From: Alkalicoccobacillus porphyridii
GTDB taxonomy: Bacteria; Bacillota; Bacilli; Bacillales; Bacillaceae_D
Assembly: GCF_007293315.1 (NCBI RefSeq)
Contig: NZ_VLXZ01000007.1
Location: 62,001-126,000 of the forward strand
DNA length: 64,000 nucleotides
Direction: 5' to 3'
A program made the translations under genes and the position numbers. Positions within the stretch are counted from its first letter, which is position 1. Each line of letters starts with the position of its first letter. Below are positions 17,297 through 26,684 of this stretch, in pieces. A model generated the notes under the pieces. That model was not told where the DNA came from, searched no databases, and saw only the letters and a list, made by a program, of their open reading frames with translations.

Positions 17297-17899
17297 TTAT
17301 TTTATCGTGTCCTTCAGATCCTGAACGATAGCTGTTTGATCGGTTTCTAAGCCATCATATTTTCTAATGATTGTTCCTTCGTCATCTACTAGAAAAAATG
17401 CCGTTACATGAAGGATATCTGAACCATCTTCTACTTTCTGTACAGGAGATTTAAAGGTTTCAAGCGAAAAGGTCTCAATCTCTTCCTGCTCGTAACCCGT
17501 GGCAAAGGTCCAAGAGTTATAGTCTACCCCTAGATTAGTCCCATATTGCTTTAATAGCTCTGGTGAATCTGTTTCAGGGTCCACTGTAAAGGACACAAAT
17601 TGGAGTGGGATCCCTTCGTCTATGGCTGTCGCCTGCAGGTTCTGCATGTTTGGAGACATTATTGGACAGATTTCTGGACAAGAGGTGAATACCATATTTG
17701 CTAGCCAATACCCTCCTTCAAAGTCATTTGTTTGTTGCTCTTCCCCTTCTTGATTCAAGAATTCGAGTTCAGTAACCTCCATACCTGCAGCACTAATATC
17801 AAAATTCTCTTCATCTTCTCCATCTATAGCATACATCCAACTGCATCCACCCAAGAACAGTAGCATACAGCTGAAAATAATAGACCTAGTCACTTTCAT
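17297..17899 (-). CDS. Sco/SenC-type copper chaperone lipoprotein
   Basis: 200 residues. The N-terminus is a lipoprotein signal ending LFLGGC with the lipidated Cys at residue 19. The thioredoxin-like domain carries the copper CxxxC motif in TSCPEICPIM and the distal His in ILHVTAF. Sco proteins deliver copper or reduce the Cu-A site of cytochrome c oxidase. The ATG at 17899 sits close to GGGAG; a GTG two codons later (17893) is better spaced and equally likely. It follows ctaG by a few bases, so both serve oxidase assembly. Confidence 0.88.
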   Translation of the reverse strand: MKVTRSIIFSCMLLFLGGCSWMYAIDGEDEENFDISAAGMEVTELEFLNQEGEEQQTNDFEGGYWLANMVFTSCPEICPIMSPNMQNLQATAIDEGIPLQFVSFTVDPETDSPELLKQYGTNLGVDYNSWTFATGYEQEEIETFSLETFKSPVQKVEDGSDILHVTAFFLVDDEGTIIRKYDGLETDQTAIVQDLKDTIK

Positions 17900-17906
17900 C
17901 TCTCCC

Positions 17907-18821
17907 TTAATGCGTTGTAGGAACGTCACTTATAGTCACTGCACCCTCTTGCTGCTTTTCTTTACGTAACCATTGTTTAAATACATAGCCAATTGTAATA
18001 CCATAAACAATTTCCTGCATGATCTTCATAAGAACTCCAGCGAGCTGTTGATCCATTCTAGCGTCTAGAAGATTAAATGTTGCTGGACCGTTAAATAATC
18101 CCATAGGTATTTCCGAACCTGCGGGCAGACAATATGACATAACATTAGCCCAAACCAGCGGGTCTGTATATGTAGCATACATCGTTTCTGGTGCAAATAT
18201 AATGAGTGCACATGCAGGTGTAATTAAGATTCCGTTTGCAAAGATATACCCAATTCTTCGTAGGTCTGACAAACGATACGCACTCGGAAGTGGGGCTAAC
18301 ATATGCCACCACATTAATACAGCAGCAAAGAGTAAAGCATACTGATAGAAGCTATGTAACACAGGTGATTGCATCAGACTGTCAAACATAAAAGGGACAT
18401 GATAGAATGAAAAGAGGCCATTAAATAGAAAAAGCGCTAAAATCGGGTTACCGATTAAACGAATAACTGGCTGAAGTCCCTTTTTCTTAAGGTAGGCTGA
18501 CATTTGTTCAAGTAGCCATGTAGGGATACCTAATAACAACAAAGGTACGGCTACAAAATAAGCCAAAACCATTTGCAGCATATGAATACTCATGATCATA
18601 TGACCTGTTAAATAGAACGGACTGCCCCAGCCACCATAAAGTGCAAGCAGACCTAAGCCAAAATACAATTTATGGCGTAGTTTGGTGTGCTTATCAACTG
18701 CGACACGCTTTTTTTCTATATGAATTAGCCACCCATACAAAATAGCTAGAATAACAATACCTACTAACAGTTCCGGTGTCCATAATGCACGAAACCCGAA
18801 CGATGTCCACACTGACTCCAC
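17907..18821 (-). CDS. ctaG: cytochrome c oxidase assembly factor CtaG
   Basis: A roughly 304-residue integral membrane protein with about seven hydrophobic helices and the caa3-type CtaG signature, including FGFRALWTPELL at the N-terminus and conserved His in GHMIMSIHMLQM, SFYHVPF and MWWHMLAPLP. I place the start at GTG 18821 because AGGAGG lies eight bases upstream; an ATG nine codons earlier has only a weak site. It is needed for caa3 oxidase formation. It is paired with the Sco gene rather than with the oxidase structural genes. Confidence 0.88.
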   Translation of the reverse strand: MESVWTSFGFRALWTPELLVGIVILAILYGWLIHIEKKRVAVDKHTKLRHKLYFGLGLLALYGGWGSPFYLTGHMIMSIHMLQMVLAYFVAVPLLLLGIPTWLLEQMSAYLKKKGLQPVIRLIGNPILALFLFNGLFSFYHVPFMFDSLMQSPVLHSFYQYALLFAAVLMWWHMLAPLPSAYRLSDLRRIGYIFANGILITPACALIIFAPETMYATYTDPLVWANVMSYCLPAGSEIPMGLFNGPATFNLLDARMDQQLAGVLMKIMQEIVYGITIGYVFKQWLRKEKQQEGAVTISDVPTTH

Positions 18822-18971
18822 GAGGTTCTCCTCCTTACTGACGGGCATCTCTCATCCCGCTTAAAAGCCATTTGTTTTCTACACTATACCACAAATGAAA
18901 GCGTACTAGCAGGTAGGGATTTGGCACAATTACGTGAACTTATAAGTGTATTGAACAGAAAGGAATTACTT

Positions 18972-19790
18972 ATGACCACTAAACATCTCATTGCATTGGA
19001 CCTTGATGGGACATTGCTAACCGACAATAAACAAATTTCTAATCGCTCTAAACGAGCAATTGCCGAAGCAAAAGCAGAAGGCCACTTCGTAGCGATCTCA
19101 ACAGGAAGACCAGTGAGAGCTTCTATTCAGTATTATCGGGAATTAGCTTTAAATACCCCGATGGTTAATTTTAATGGGGCCTTTGTTCATCATCCAGACG
19201 AACCTGCCTTTGGAGCCTTTCACACTCCTCTTGACCTTAAGACCGCTAAAACCGTCATTGAAACCTGCGAGGCTTTTAATGTGAGTAACATTATGGTTGA
19301 GGTTATTGATGACTTTTATTTAAGATATCAGGATGAATTATTTGTAGAGGCCTTTACTGCAGGACGTGATCCCCTGGAATATGGTGATTTATTAAGGTTA
19401 ATAAAGGACAATCCAACCTCTGTATTAATTCACCCTCAAGAGAATCAAAGTGAAGCATTACGAGACCTTCTTGATCAATCACATGCAGAAGTCATTGAAC
19501 AACGAGTTTGGGGAGCACCTTGGAGTATTATTGAGGTTATTCGTGCAGGAGTAAATAAAGCAGTCGGATTAAAGCGCATTGCTGATTATTATGGTGTTCC
19601 ACGTGAACGAATTATTGCATTCGGAGACGAAGATAATGATCTCGAAATGATTGAATACGCTGGTAAGGGCATTGCCATGGGTAACGCTATCCCTGAGTTA
19701 AAAACCACTGCCAACTTTGTGACTGGAACAAATGAAGAGGATGGCATAGCAGACTATCTTGAGGAAGTGCTGAACCTGACCATAAAGTAA
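18972..19790 (+). CDS. Cof-type HAD phosphatase
   Basis: 272 residues. Motif I is LDLDGTLLTD at residues 9-18, motif II is AISTGRP, Lys is in VNKAVGLK and motif III/IV is AFGDEDNDLEMI. A large type IIB cap lies between them. Such enzymes hydrolyse sugar phosphates, FMN-like cofactors or PLP. The start at 18972 has AAAGG upstream; the longer frame from 18921 has none. It resembles the YitU/YkrA group of Bacillus. YitU would fit the nearby yitT/yitV genes, but I cannot separate the two. Confidence 0.85.
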   Translation: MTTKHLIALDLDGTLLTDNKQISNRSKRAIAEAKAEGHFVAISTGRPVRASIQYYRELALNTPMVNFNGAFVHHPDEPAFGAFHTPLDLKTAKTVIETCEAFNVSNIMVEVIDDFYLRYQDELFVEAFTAGRDPLEYGDLLRLIKDNPTSVLIHPQENQSEALRDLLDQSHAEVIEQRVWGAPWSIIEVIRAGVNKAVGLKRIADYYGVPRERIIAFGDEDNDLEMIEYAGKGIAMGNAIPELKTTANFVTGTNEEDGIADYLEEVLNLTIK

Positions 19791-19869
19791 TACCGTGACT
19801 TATGGTCTTTCTATAAGCTTTTTTGTGATAAACTTATAGAGTGCTAATTGTTCTGTTAGGAGGAAAACG

Positions 19870-20328
19870 ATGGTTGAGATTATGGAAGTAGATAATGGGG
19901 CTGATACGACCCTGCGTTCCCAAATTGTTGATTTGTTAATGGAACAAATGGAGTCCATCGGTCCAAAGGATGGACGCATTGAGCTTGAGCGAACGATAAA
20001 CCGTGCGCTTGAACCGAATTCAAAGGCTCACCTCTTTATAGCTCTATGCGAAGAAAAACAAGTTGTCGGCGCTGCCTTTTTAAATGTTGGCCTCAGCTTA
20101 GGTAAAGGTGGACAGTATATCTGGTTAAATGATCTATTTGTGACAAAAGAATTTCGTAATCGTGGAATTGCCAAGAAGCTACTTTTACGTATCATTTACT
20201 GGGCTGAGCAAAAACAAATCAAAGGAATTGAACTAGAGACGGGACGGAACAATGCTGCAACTAAAGCACTCTACAATTCACTTGGTTTTTATGATGTAAT
20301 TTCCAAACGCTACGGCTTTCGATTTTAA
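19870..20328 (+). CDS. GNAT family N-acetyltransferase
   Basis: 152 residues, one GNAT domain. The acetyl-CoA loop is VTKEFRNRGIAKKLL (RxxGxA) near residues 96-110, followed by ELETGRNNAATKALYNSLGF, which is motif B with the usual Asn and Tyr. AGGAGG lies just upstream of the ATG. The acceptor substrate is unknown. It is 79 bases downstream of the HAD gene, possibly on one transcript, and ends at a module C terminator. Confidence 0.82.
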   Translation: MVEIMEVDNGADTTLRSQIVDLLMEQMESIGPKDGRIELERTINRALEPNSKAHLFIALCEEKQVVGAAFLNVGLSLGKGGQYIWLNDLFVTKEFRNRGIAKKLLLRIIYWAEQKQIKGIELETGRNNAATKALYNSLGFYDVISKRYGFRF

Positions 20329-20379
20329 TTTTCATCCCTCTTATAATATATCATGTATTATATGTTAAACCTAAAATAG

Positions 20380-20500
20380 CTTGGAACATAAGTCTGTGAA
20401 TCTCACAAAGACCCAAACGTCAATTGATCGAACATATCAGCGTTTGGGTTTTCTGTGTCAGAGCCGAGAGTTAGACTCCGCTTCGTAAATACACTGAGTA
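20380..20500 (+). repeat. module C hairpin copy 3 with linker
   Basis: AAGACCCAAACG and CGTTTGGGTTTTCT form the outer stem (20408-20453), with an unpaired or weakly paired centre. It follows the GNAT gene by about 80 bases and should act as its terminator. The linker ACTCCGCTTCGTAAATACAC follows. It belongs to the gene-free gap 20329-21103. Confidence 0.75.
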
Positions 20501-20509
20501 GTAATAAGC

Positions 20510-20660
20510 TCTTCGCACCGCTCCAGGAGAAACCTACGCTTTCCACGGGAACGGCCTCAGCCCTTGAAGTGGAAGGGCGCCACTTCAATGTCGGTCTGCC
20601 TCGTTCTGTTCCGTAGGAGTCTACGTTTTCTCCTTCCGCTCATGTTCCTGTTTAGACAAA
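20510..20660 (-). repeat. module B, inverted copy
   Basis: CACCGCTCCAGGAGAAACC, ACGGGAACGGCCTCAGCCC, the inner hairpin AAGTGGAAGGGCGCCACTT and GTTCCGTAGGAGTCTACG are the inverse of the copy at 4085. TAGACAAATGAATAGTTTGC continues the family sequence. Confidence 0.8.
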
Positions 20661-20752
20661 TGAATAGTTTGCCAAACACGTTACTAAGAGAGTCTTTGCC
20701 TCACAGTTGAAAACCTTAATTGTATAAATACTAATTCCTATACATCTCTAAT

Positions 20753-20875
20753 TAAGCGAACGAAAATGGGGGCCGACACCTGCGGGATATAAAGGTTCAA
20801 TGAGATAAATCGACGGAGTCGGGTTAGCTCATTACCTTCCCGCGGTAAGCGTGCCCCCATTTTCGGGAGCGACGG
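20753..20875 (-). repeat. module A palindrome, inverted full copy
   Basis: GCGAACGAAAATGGGGGCCG and GTGCCCCCATTTTCGGGAGC are the outer arms. Inner parts (CACCTGCGGGA...AGGTTCAATGAG and CTCATTACCTTCCCGCGG) pair imperfectly, with a central ATCGACGGAGTCGGGT hairpin. This is one of the best preserved A copies. Confidence 0.85.
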
Positions 20876-21103
20876 ACGAAGAAACGAATCATAAGCCGTC
20901 CTCTATCCATAGATCCCCAAGTTCATTTACACATAAACTTGAAGATTTTAAAGCATGTCCAGCTATATATGACCAACAGTATAAACATCCCCTGCCCAAT
21001 TTTAGTTGATTTGGGTTTTTTGCGTCTTTTTTTTGCTGGTTTTACATATGATGAAGCAAACTTAACTACTGTTTTTGATGCTTGAAAAGGGGTGTGCATA
21101 CTC

Positions 21104-21703
21104 ATGAGAGATGCGTATATAGATGTGGAATTTTCAGAGGTCTACATCGAGCTGACCAAAACGGCTCTTCATCAGTTCATCAAGCGAATGATGAGTCAGC
21201 ACTACTCACTCTTCTGGAGATACGATACTACCACCATTTTCTTAATGATTGAAATGGAAGATTACATTCACGAGCTTCCTTTTATTCGGAATTCAACGTT
21301 CCTTACATTATCGGCAGACAAGTTAAATATTTATGATGAAACGCTTGCTGGTGCATTGGAGAAGCTGCTGCAATGTGAAAAAGGGAATGGAGTCGTAAAA
21401 AGGGCAAGCGATGGCCCTATGTACATTACCTCATACCAAGCTGGAGACATTGAATCCATGATAGAAATCGACGGGAGTGAAAAGGTCATGATGAACCGAA
21501 ATGGCTCGATGGTCCAGTATCGGGATGACGGAAAAGCGTTAGAACCTCAAACCATTTTTAATATGATGAACCTTGAAATTGATTATGTGCTAATGGAGTT
21601 ATTTGAATCACTCCAAACAAATGATAATGAAAAAGTGTTGGCTCATAAACAACGATTAAAACGATTAATTAATCGTCGTGATCAAGTTAGACAGCTTCTT
21701 TAG
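21104..21703 (+). CDS. hypothetical protein, 199 aa
   Basis: Not recognised. A soluble protein with alternating strand and helix segments, beginning MRDAYIDVEFSEVYIEL and ending in a basic helix (HKQRLKRLINRRDQVRQLL). ATG at 21104 with AAGGGG upstream was chosen over the earlier GTG, which overlaps the ribosome site. It has its own terminator, so it is separate from the helicase module that follows, though both point the same way. It shows no catalytic motif. The basic C-terminus might contact nucleic acid, which is a guess. Confidence 0.65.
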   Translation: MRDAYIDVEFSEVYIELTKTALHQFIKRMMSQHYSLFWRYDTTTIFLMIEMEDYIHELPFIRNSTFLTLSADKLNIYDETLAGALEKLLQCEKGNGVVKRASDGPMYITSYQAGDIESMIEIDGSEKVMMNRNGSMVQYRDDGKALEPQTIFNMMNLEIDYVLMELFESLQTNDNEKVLAHKQRLKRLINRRDQVRQLL

Positions 21704-21728
21704 TGGCTCACATAAAGATATTCATACA

Positions 21729-21760
21729 GCAAGCACAGATTCTGGTGCTTGCATTTTTTG
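21729..21760 (+). terminator. Rho-independent terminator
   Basis: GCAAGCAC and GTGCTTGC pair around AGATTCTG and are followed by ATTTTTT, 25 bases after the stop of the 199-residue gene. Confidence 0.88.
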
Positions 21761-21866
21761 AGCGGATACATACATAGCTTCCTACCACCAAATCCTCTCT
21801 GACTTTATTTCTCTACATTTAAAAGGTACAATAGAGAGATGGTTTAAAACAGATGAGGTGATGTGC

Positions 21867-23126
21867 ATGGAAATGCCTGATCATAACAAGGAAAAAGAAT
21901 TCATAGCAGTCTTAACCCCTGCTATCCATTCTACGTATAAAAAATTGGCTGCCTCTCGTTATTTTACAGCCAGCCATTTAGAATTAATTTCATCTGAAGC
22001 AAAGAACATCATTCATACACAAGTAAAAGAAATGCCCTTACTTGGTTATTATATATATATAAATGGAGTATTTTCGCTGTGTCATAATGAAAACGCTCTG
22101 GAGCAGACACATAGACGATTTGAACATTTTTTTGGGTCGTTAGGTGACAAGTTGATAGAACATATAGCTGCAGATCGAGATGCTGTTAGCGTGACATCTT
22201 TTTTGAAAAGAACGACCAACCAAATTAAAAAGACAGAAGGAACCCTCTTCTCGCCATGGCCTAAACTTGTGCAACAACTAGTTCCTCATTTGTCGGGAAG
22301 TCAAATTGAAAAGATTGATGAGCAACTTCGCACTCATTCTTTTCACTTTAAATCCGCAGATGCAATTCTGATTAAAAGCTATGTCACTCTACTTGCAGGA
22401 CGGGAAAAAGAAGCGCTAGAACAGCTCACCCAACGTTATCACAAATGGAGCGAGCAACAAGTTACGCCTCATTTTCGCTGCTTAGAGAAGCGTACCCGCT
22501 GGAAAACAATTTTAGTTTGGCTAAAACAATTGTTTCCTGATCAACGGAATGGTCGTTATGGGTCCCTTCAAAGCTTTGCCGATAAAAGCAAATCCCAGCT
22601 AAATGAAAGCGGAGATTTGCTTCCCGATGTTTGGGATCGCTGGCTACTAGCACCAAGCTTTCAGCGCTATACAGCCTTGACAGCACATGAAAGTCAAGAA
22701 AAGAAAGAGCAGATTATTAAATACGTTTTACCTAGATTAAAAAAACAGCTCCATCAATCACAAACCGTACAAGTCTATGTAAAGCTACTTAAAGAGTCAA
22801 AAAGCTTTGAGACGGCTGCCGAGTACTTTTTACTATATGAACGGAATCCGTTGCGGTTACAAGAAGAAAAAGAACAATTGCTTGAAGATATGATGGTAAA
22901 GGCACCAAAATTAGTGATCCCTATCTTTCATCAATTTGTCGTTAGATTAGCTGAAAAGAAATCACGCGCTCATTATGAAAGAGCAGCTTATTACGTAAAC
23001 CAATTACGACTGCTCTATTCAAATGAACATGAAATGGAGCGTTTTCAAGAATATATGCGGTTAATGAAATCAGAGTATAAGACCTACCGTGCATTTATCA
23101 AGGAGCTGAATGTCATTCATGCGTAA
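21867..23126 (+). CDS. YwqB-like partner of SNF2 helicase, no SWIM motif seen
   Basis: 419 residues, helical and basic. Its C-terminal half (AAEYFLLYERNPLRLQEEK, then HYERAAYYVNQLRLL) resembles the helical repeats of SWIM zinc-finger proteins such as YwqB, which stand before YwqA-type helicases in Bacillus. The expected CxC...CxH zinc-binding motif is absent from the whole frame, so the DNA- or protein-binding finger appears lost or displaced. ATG at 21867 follows GAGGTG by six bases. It overlaps the helicase gene by 17 bases, implying coupled translation. The family call is an inference from context and weak similarity. Confidence 0.6.
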   Translation: MEMPDHNKEKEFIAVLTPAIHSTYKKLAASRYFTASHLELISSEAKNIIHTQVKEMPLLGYYIYINGVFSLCHNENALEQTHRRFEHFFGSLGDKLIEHIAADRDAVSVTSFLKRTTNQIKKTEGTLFSPWPKLVQQLVPHLSGSQIEKIDEQLRTHSFHFKSADAILIKSYVTLLAGREKEALEQLTQRYHKWSEQQVTPHFRCLEKRTRWKTILVWLKQLFPDQRNGRYGSLQSFADKSKSQLNESGDLLPDVWDRWLLAPSFQRYTALTAHESQEKKEQIIKYVLPRLKKQLHQSQTVQVYVKLLKESKSFETAAEYFLLYERNPLRLQEEKEQLLEDMMVKAPKLVIPIFHQFVVRLAEKKSRAHYERAAYYVNQLRLLYSNEHEMERFQEYMRLMKSEYKTYRAFIKELNVIHA

Positions 23127-26115
23127 AATGATTATACATGGGGGATGGATTCAAAACGTTTTTTTTATTTGGGCCGAGCAAGAAAAGAAATCACGATTTG
23201 ATCAGGTTGATAGCTTTAAGTACCCTTTTCTTTTTTCACCCTTTGAGTTAAAGCTACTGCTTTATCAAAACGATCCGGCATCTTTTTTTGGAACGTTTGT
23301 TCAAACCAGTCAAGCGGTCTTACAAACGCCTCTTATTAATCGTCAAATCCAATCACCAGCAGGAGAGGCTACTGTTTATCAGGCTGATCCTCAAACAAAA
23401 ACCTATCCTTTTCCAGTAGAAGGCATTCGCTTATCAAACGATGAGTTTCTTCATCAGCTTCCCCTCATGAGAAGCTGGCGTTTCCTTCCCAATGTAGAAA
23501 TAGGACAAGATTTGAAGGTGTGGTTAGATTTAGCTGAGGAAATATGGAAGCTAATTACTCAGGGGCATTTCCAGCCTGCTAATAATGGTAGTTGGAAGCT
23601 CAAGGATGAAGAAATTCCGCTACGTTCGTGGACAGAGGCCGTCCCACTATCGAGTTTGGCTTTATATGCTGAACAGTCCTTCATGCAAAAAGAGTCTGAA
23701 CAGTCTGAGAGAGAAGAAAAAGTAAGGTCTGCTCTGCACCTAATAACAGACGCAGCCATCCGTTCCCTCATGGCGGATCCGGAGGTTGATATAGCCTTTA
23801 AGCAGTGGCAGGAAAGTGTTGATAATCGCTGGAAATCGTTTATGCAGTCACTTGCCTCATCTCAATCTCTTAACCAAACCACTTCTTCTAAAAGTCTCGC
23901 TCAAGAGCTAGGAACCGTAAAGCGTTTACCATTCCAGACCGCTCTACGTATTGAGGAGCCAATTGACCCTGAGGAAGCTTGGCAAGTAAAGCTTTGCTTA
24001 GCTGATCGTCTACATCCATCTTATATTATTGAGATGAGTGATTTGGAGAAAGGTAATCATCCTTGGAGGATCAATCCAATTAGTCAATTAAAATCAGATA
24101 GCCAGATCATCTCTAAGGTTGTGCCCTATTTAGATCAATTAAGTTTAGCCGAGTCTCAGGTTGAATTGAGTGCTGATGAAGTCTTTTCATTATGTACCAG
24201 CTATGCGGAAGTATTAAATCAAAAGGATATTTACCTCATTGTTCCACAGTGGTTAAAGCAACGTAAGCAATTTAGTGTTCACTTATCTGTAGAAACACCT
24301 AAACATGAACTGGCGACAAGCGAGCCATTATTAAATTGGCAAAGTGTTGCAGACTTCACATATAACGTAGCCATTGGGGACTTAGTATTATCTTCCGATG
24401 ATTTCTCACAATATGTGGAAGAAAAAAGGCCTTTCATTTATCAAAACGGCCAATGGGTAGCTTGGGATCCTTCTATGGCCAAAAGACTACAGACCTATTT
24501 AGACCAATTCAATTCACAAGCTACGTATTTAGATGCTCTTCAATTAGATGAAGACAATCTTGCATTTGCTGAAGACGTTGATGTTGATTGGGAGGTCGAG
24601 TGGCAAGAGGAGATGGAGGCAAGCCTGACTCAGGTGTTTAAGGATAAACCAACTCCTATTGATCTGCCAGAAAACTTTCAAGGTGAACTAAGAAGCTATC
24701 AGCATGAGGGCGTCTCCTGGCTTTCACATTTACGCAGAGCAGGATTTGGTGGGGTTCTTGCGGATGATATGGGCTTGGGCAAGTCTATTCAAACCCTTGT
24801 TTATATGCTGTATATAAAAGAAGCTCAAAAAAAATCCAAAAAGCATAACACGCCATTTTTGTTAATTTGCCCTACGTCACTGCTATTCAACTGGACGCAA
24901 GAAGCAAAGCAATTTGCTCCCGATCTAAAGGTTTTTATTCATCATGGACAAACAAGAATAAACCAAATGATAAACAGTAAAGCTTTAGAGGAATGGGACG
25001 TCGTACTTACCTCTTATCAGCTTGCTGTCCGGGATGCTGAGGCGTTTAAAATGATTCAATGGAATAGTATGATACTTGATGAAGCTCAGCATATAAAGAA
25101 TGTAGACACTAAGCAAAGGCGAGTAATTAAACAGTTCAAAGCGAGTCATATTCTTGCTTTAACAGGAACACCTATTGAAAACCGTTTACGTGAGCTTTGG
25201 TCTCTATTAGATGTCACAAACCCAGGTTTATTAGGACGATTTACTACCTTTCAGAATCGTTTTATTAAACCCATCGAGAAAGACAAAGACCCAGACCGCC
25301 TTGCACAATTACAGGCAACCATTAAACCCTTTGTCTTACGTAGAAAAAAAGATGACTTATCATTAAAGCTGAATTTACCAGAAAAACACGAAAAGATTCA
25401 TCATGTTCACTTAAGTTTGGAGCAAGCAGCATATTATCAAGCGGTTGTAGAAGAAGTCAGCAAACAGCTTAATGAGGTTACAAACATGGAAAGACGATCC
25501 CTCATTTTAAAAAGCTTAACGCGTTTAAAACAAATCTGTAACCACCCTGCCCACTTCTTAAAATTAAAAAGCGTAAGTGACCATCAGTCTGGTAAATGGG
25601 AGGAGTTTCTCAAGCTTATTGATGAAATTAGAGCCAACCAAGAAAAAGTACTTGTCTTTACCCAATACAAAGAGATGGGCGCAATCATTACTCATGAGCT
25701 AGAGCAACGCTTTAGTCAACCAGTGCCATTTCTTCATGGGAGCTTAACAAGAGCAAAAAGACAGGAAGTTATCACGGATTTTCAATCAAATCAAAACACT
25801 ACGGCATTTGTCCTTTCTTTAAAAGCAGGAGGTGTCGGATTAAATTTAACTGCTGCAAATCACGTGATTCATTATGATCGTTGGTGGAATCCTGCTGTAG
25901 AGAACCAAGCAACCGACCGCGCCTTTAGAATAGGGCAAACCTCTGATGTGACGGTTCATACATTAATTACAACAGGTACAATCGAAGAGCGAATTGACAG
26001 AATGCTTGTAAGCAAACAATCACTAGCGAATGAAATTCTATCTGCGGATGCTGCCAAATTTACTGAAATGACGGATGAAGAAGTATTAGATCTTATCAGA
26101 TTATCTCGAGACTGA
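23110..26115 (+). CDS. SNF2/Rad54-family DNA translocase (YwqA-like)
   Basis: 1001 residues. A long N-terminal region (about residues 1-520) of the bacterial SNF2-associated type precedes the motor. The helicase core has LRSYQHEGVSWL near 527, Walker A in ADDMGLGKSIQ near 552, DEAQHIKN near 656, LTGTPIENRL, and the C-terminal RecA lobe with LSLKAGGVGLNL and HYDRWWNPAVENQATDR near 921. It is an ATP-dependent double-strand DNA translocase, not a strand-separating helicase. Its cellular role is unsettled. The start overlaps the preceding gene, which has AGGAG inside its last codons. Confidence 0.9.
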   Translation: MSFMRKMIIHGGWIQNVFFIWAEQEKKSRFDQVDSFKYPFLFSPFELKLLLYQNDPASFFGTFVQTSQAVLQTPLINRQIQSPAGEATVYQADPQTKTYPFPVEGIRLSNDEFLHQLPLMRSWRFLPNVEIGQDLKVWLDLAEEIWKLITQGHFQPANNGSWKLKDEEIPLRSWTEAVPLSSLALYAEQSFMQKESEQSEREEKVRSALHLITDAAIRSLMADPEVDIAFKQWQESVDNRWKSFMQSLASSQSLNQTTSSKSLAQELGTVKRLPFQTALRIEEPIDPEEAWQVKLCLADRLHPSYIIEMSDLEKGNHPWRINPISQLKSDSQIISKVVPYLDQLSLAESQVELSADEVFSLCTSYAEVLNQKDIYLIVPQWLKQRKQFSVHLSVETPKHELATSEPLLNWQSVADFTYNVAIGDLVLSSDDFSQYVEEKRPFIYQNGQWVAWDPSMAKRLQTYLDQFNSQATYLDALQLDEDNLAFAEDVDVDWEVEWQEEMEASLTQVFKDKPTPIDLPENFQGELRSYQHEGVSWLSHLRRAGFGGVLADDMGLGKSIQTLVYMLYIKEAQKKSKKHNTPFLLICPTSLLFNWTQEAKQFAPDLKVFIHHGQTRINQMINSKALEEWDVVLTSYQLAVRDAEAFKMIQWNSMILDEAQHIKNVDTKQRRVIKQFKASHILALTGTPIENRLRELWSLLDVTNPGLLGRFTTFQNRFIKPIEKDKDPDRLAQLQATIKPFVLRRKKDDLSLKLNLPEKHEKIHHVHLSLEQAAYYQAVVEEVSKQLNEVTNMERRSLILKSLTRLKQICNHPAHFLKLKSVSDHQSGKWEEFLKLIDEIRANQEKVLVFTQYKEMGAIITHELEQRFSQPVPFLHGSLTRAKRQEVITDFQSNQNTTAFVLSLKAGGVGLNLTAANHVIHYDRWWNPAVENQATDRAFRIGQTSDVTVHTLITTGTIEERIDRMLVSKQSLANEILSADAAKFTEMTDEEVLDLIRLSRD

Positions 26116-26129
26116 GAGGAGTTTGTTTG

Positions 26130-26309
26130 GTGAAAAATGTGGATCCACTGTTTAAACAATTTTGGAATGCACAAACTCGCGTAAACACGCACGTCATGAA
26201 AACTGAAGGCTTTCGCGAGGATGAAGGAGAGGAATGGGCCGCTTTTCGCCAAGCAATCCAACAAGCTGCCCAAGAAAGACTTCATACAGAAAAAACAGAA
26301 GATGCTTAG
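26130..26309 (+). CDS. small hypothetical protein after the SNF2 gene, 59 aa
   Basis: A 59-residue charged protein (NVDPLFKQFWNAQTRV...EEWAAFRQAIQQAAQERL), probably two helices, with no membrane segment. GTG at 26130 lies eight bases after AGGAG and is preferred to TTG three bases earlier. It is 14 bases after the helicase stop, so it is probably the last gene of that operon. No family recognised. A short hairpin (CACTCCTATGT/ACATAGGAGGTGG) follows at 26324-26352, without a T run. Confidence 0.65.
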   Translation: MKNVDPLFKQFWNAQTRVNTHVMKTEGFREDEGEEWAAFRQAIQQAAQERLHTEKTEDA

Positions 26310-26342
26310 TATAACCGTCGCCCCACTCCTATGTGAGTAACA

Positions 26343-26430
26343 TAGGAGGTGGTTGGGACAGAATTATTATAACTAATAGAAAAGCTGAAGAATGTTGGAG
26401 TCTCCATTCATTCTTCAGCTTTTTGATTGT
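26343..26430. repeat. module D hairpin, copy 2
   Basis: AAAGCTGAAGAATG and CATTCATTCTTCAGCTTTTT form a good stem preceded by GGACAGAATTATTATAACTA. It ends the plus-strand helicase operon and resembles a terminator. It opens a D-A-B series filling the gene-free gap 26310-27174. Confidence 0.8.
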
Positions 26431-26509
26431 ATAAAAATAAGAAGGAGGATGTGGCTCCAGAAATACACTTCGCTTGTATAAATACATGGAGGAATTGGAG
26501 GTAAACTGA

Positions 26510-26600
26510 GAATGAGTTCTTCGGTTGCCGCTCCCGAAAATGGGGGCACGCTTACCGCGGGATGAAAAGGTGTCGGCCCTCCATTTTCGTCCGCTTAATG
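26510..26600 (+). repeat. module A, compact copy lacking its centre
   Basis: GCTCCCGAAAATGGGGGCAC with CTTACCGCGGGA is joined directly to GATGAAAAGGTGTCGGCCC and CCATTTTCGTCCGCTT. About 45 bases of the middle seen in other copies are missing, as expected if the palindrome centre was deleted by slippage. Confidence 0.8.
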
Positions 26601-26684
26601 AGTAGCAGGCACAAAGTATGTGAGAGATTAAACACGCAAGATCTACATAACTTTTTTAAAAAGGAATGCTGGTATTTATCTTTT

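Noticed and set aside
20923-21105. Minus-strand frame with a basic stretch followed by a hydrophobic segment.
   Set aside because: It overlaps the start and ribosome site of the 199-residue gene on the other strand and has no good ribosome site of its own.
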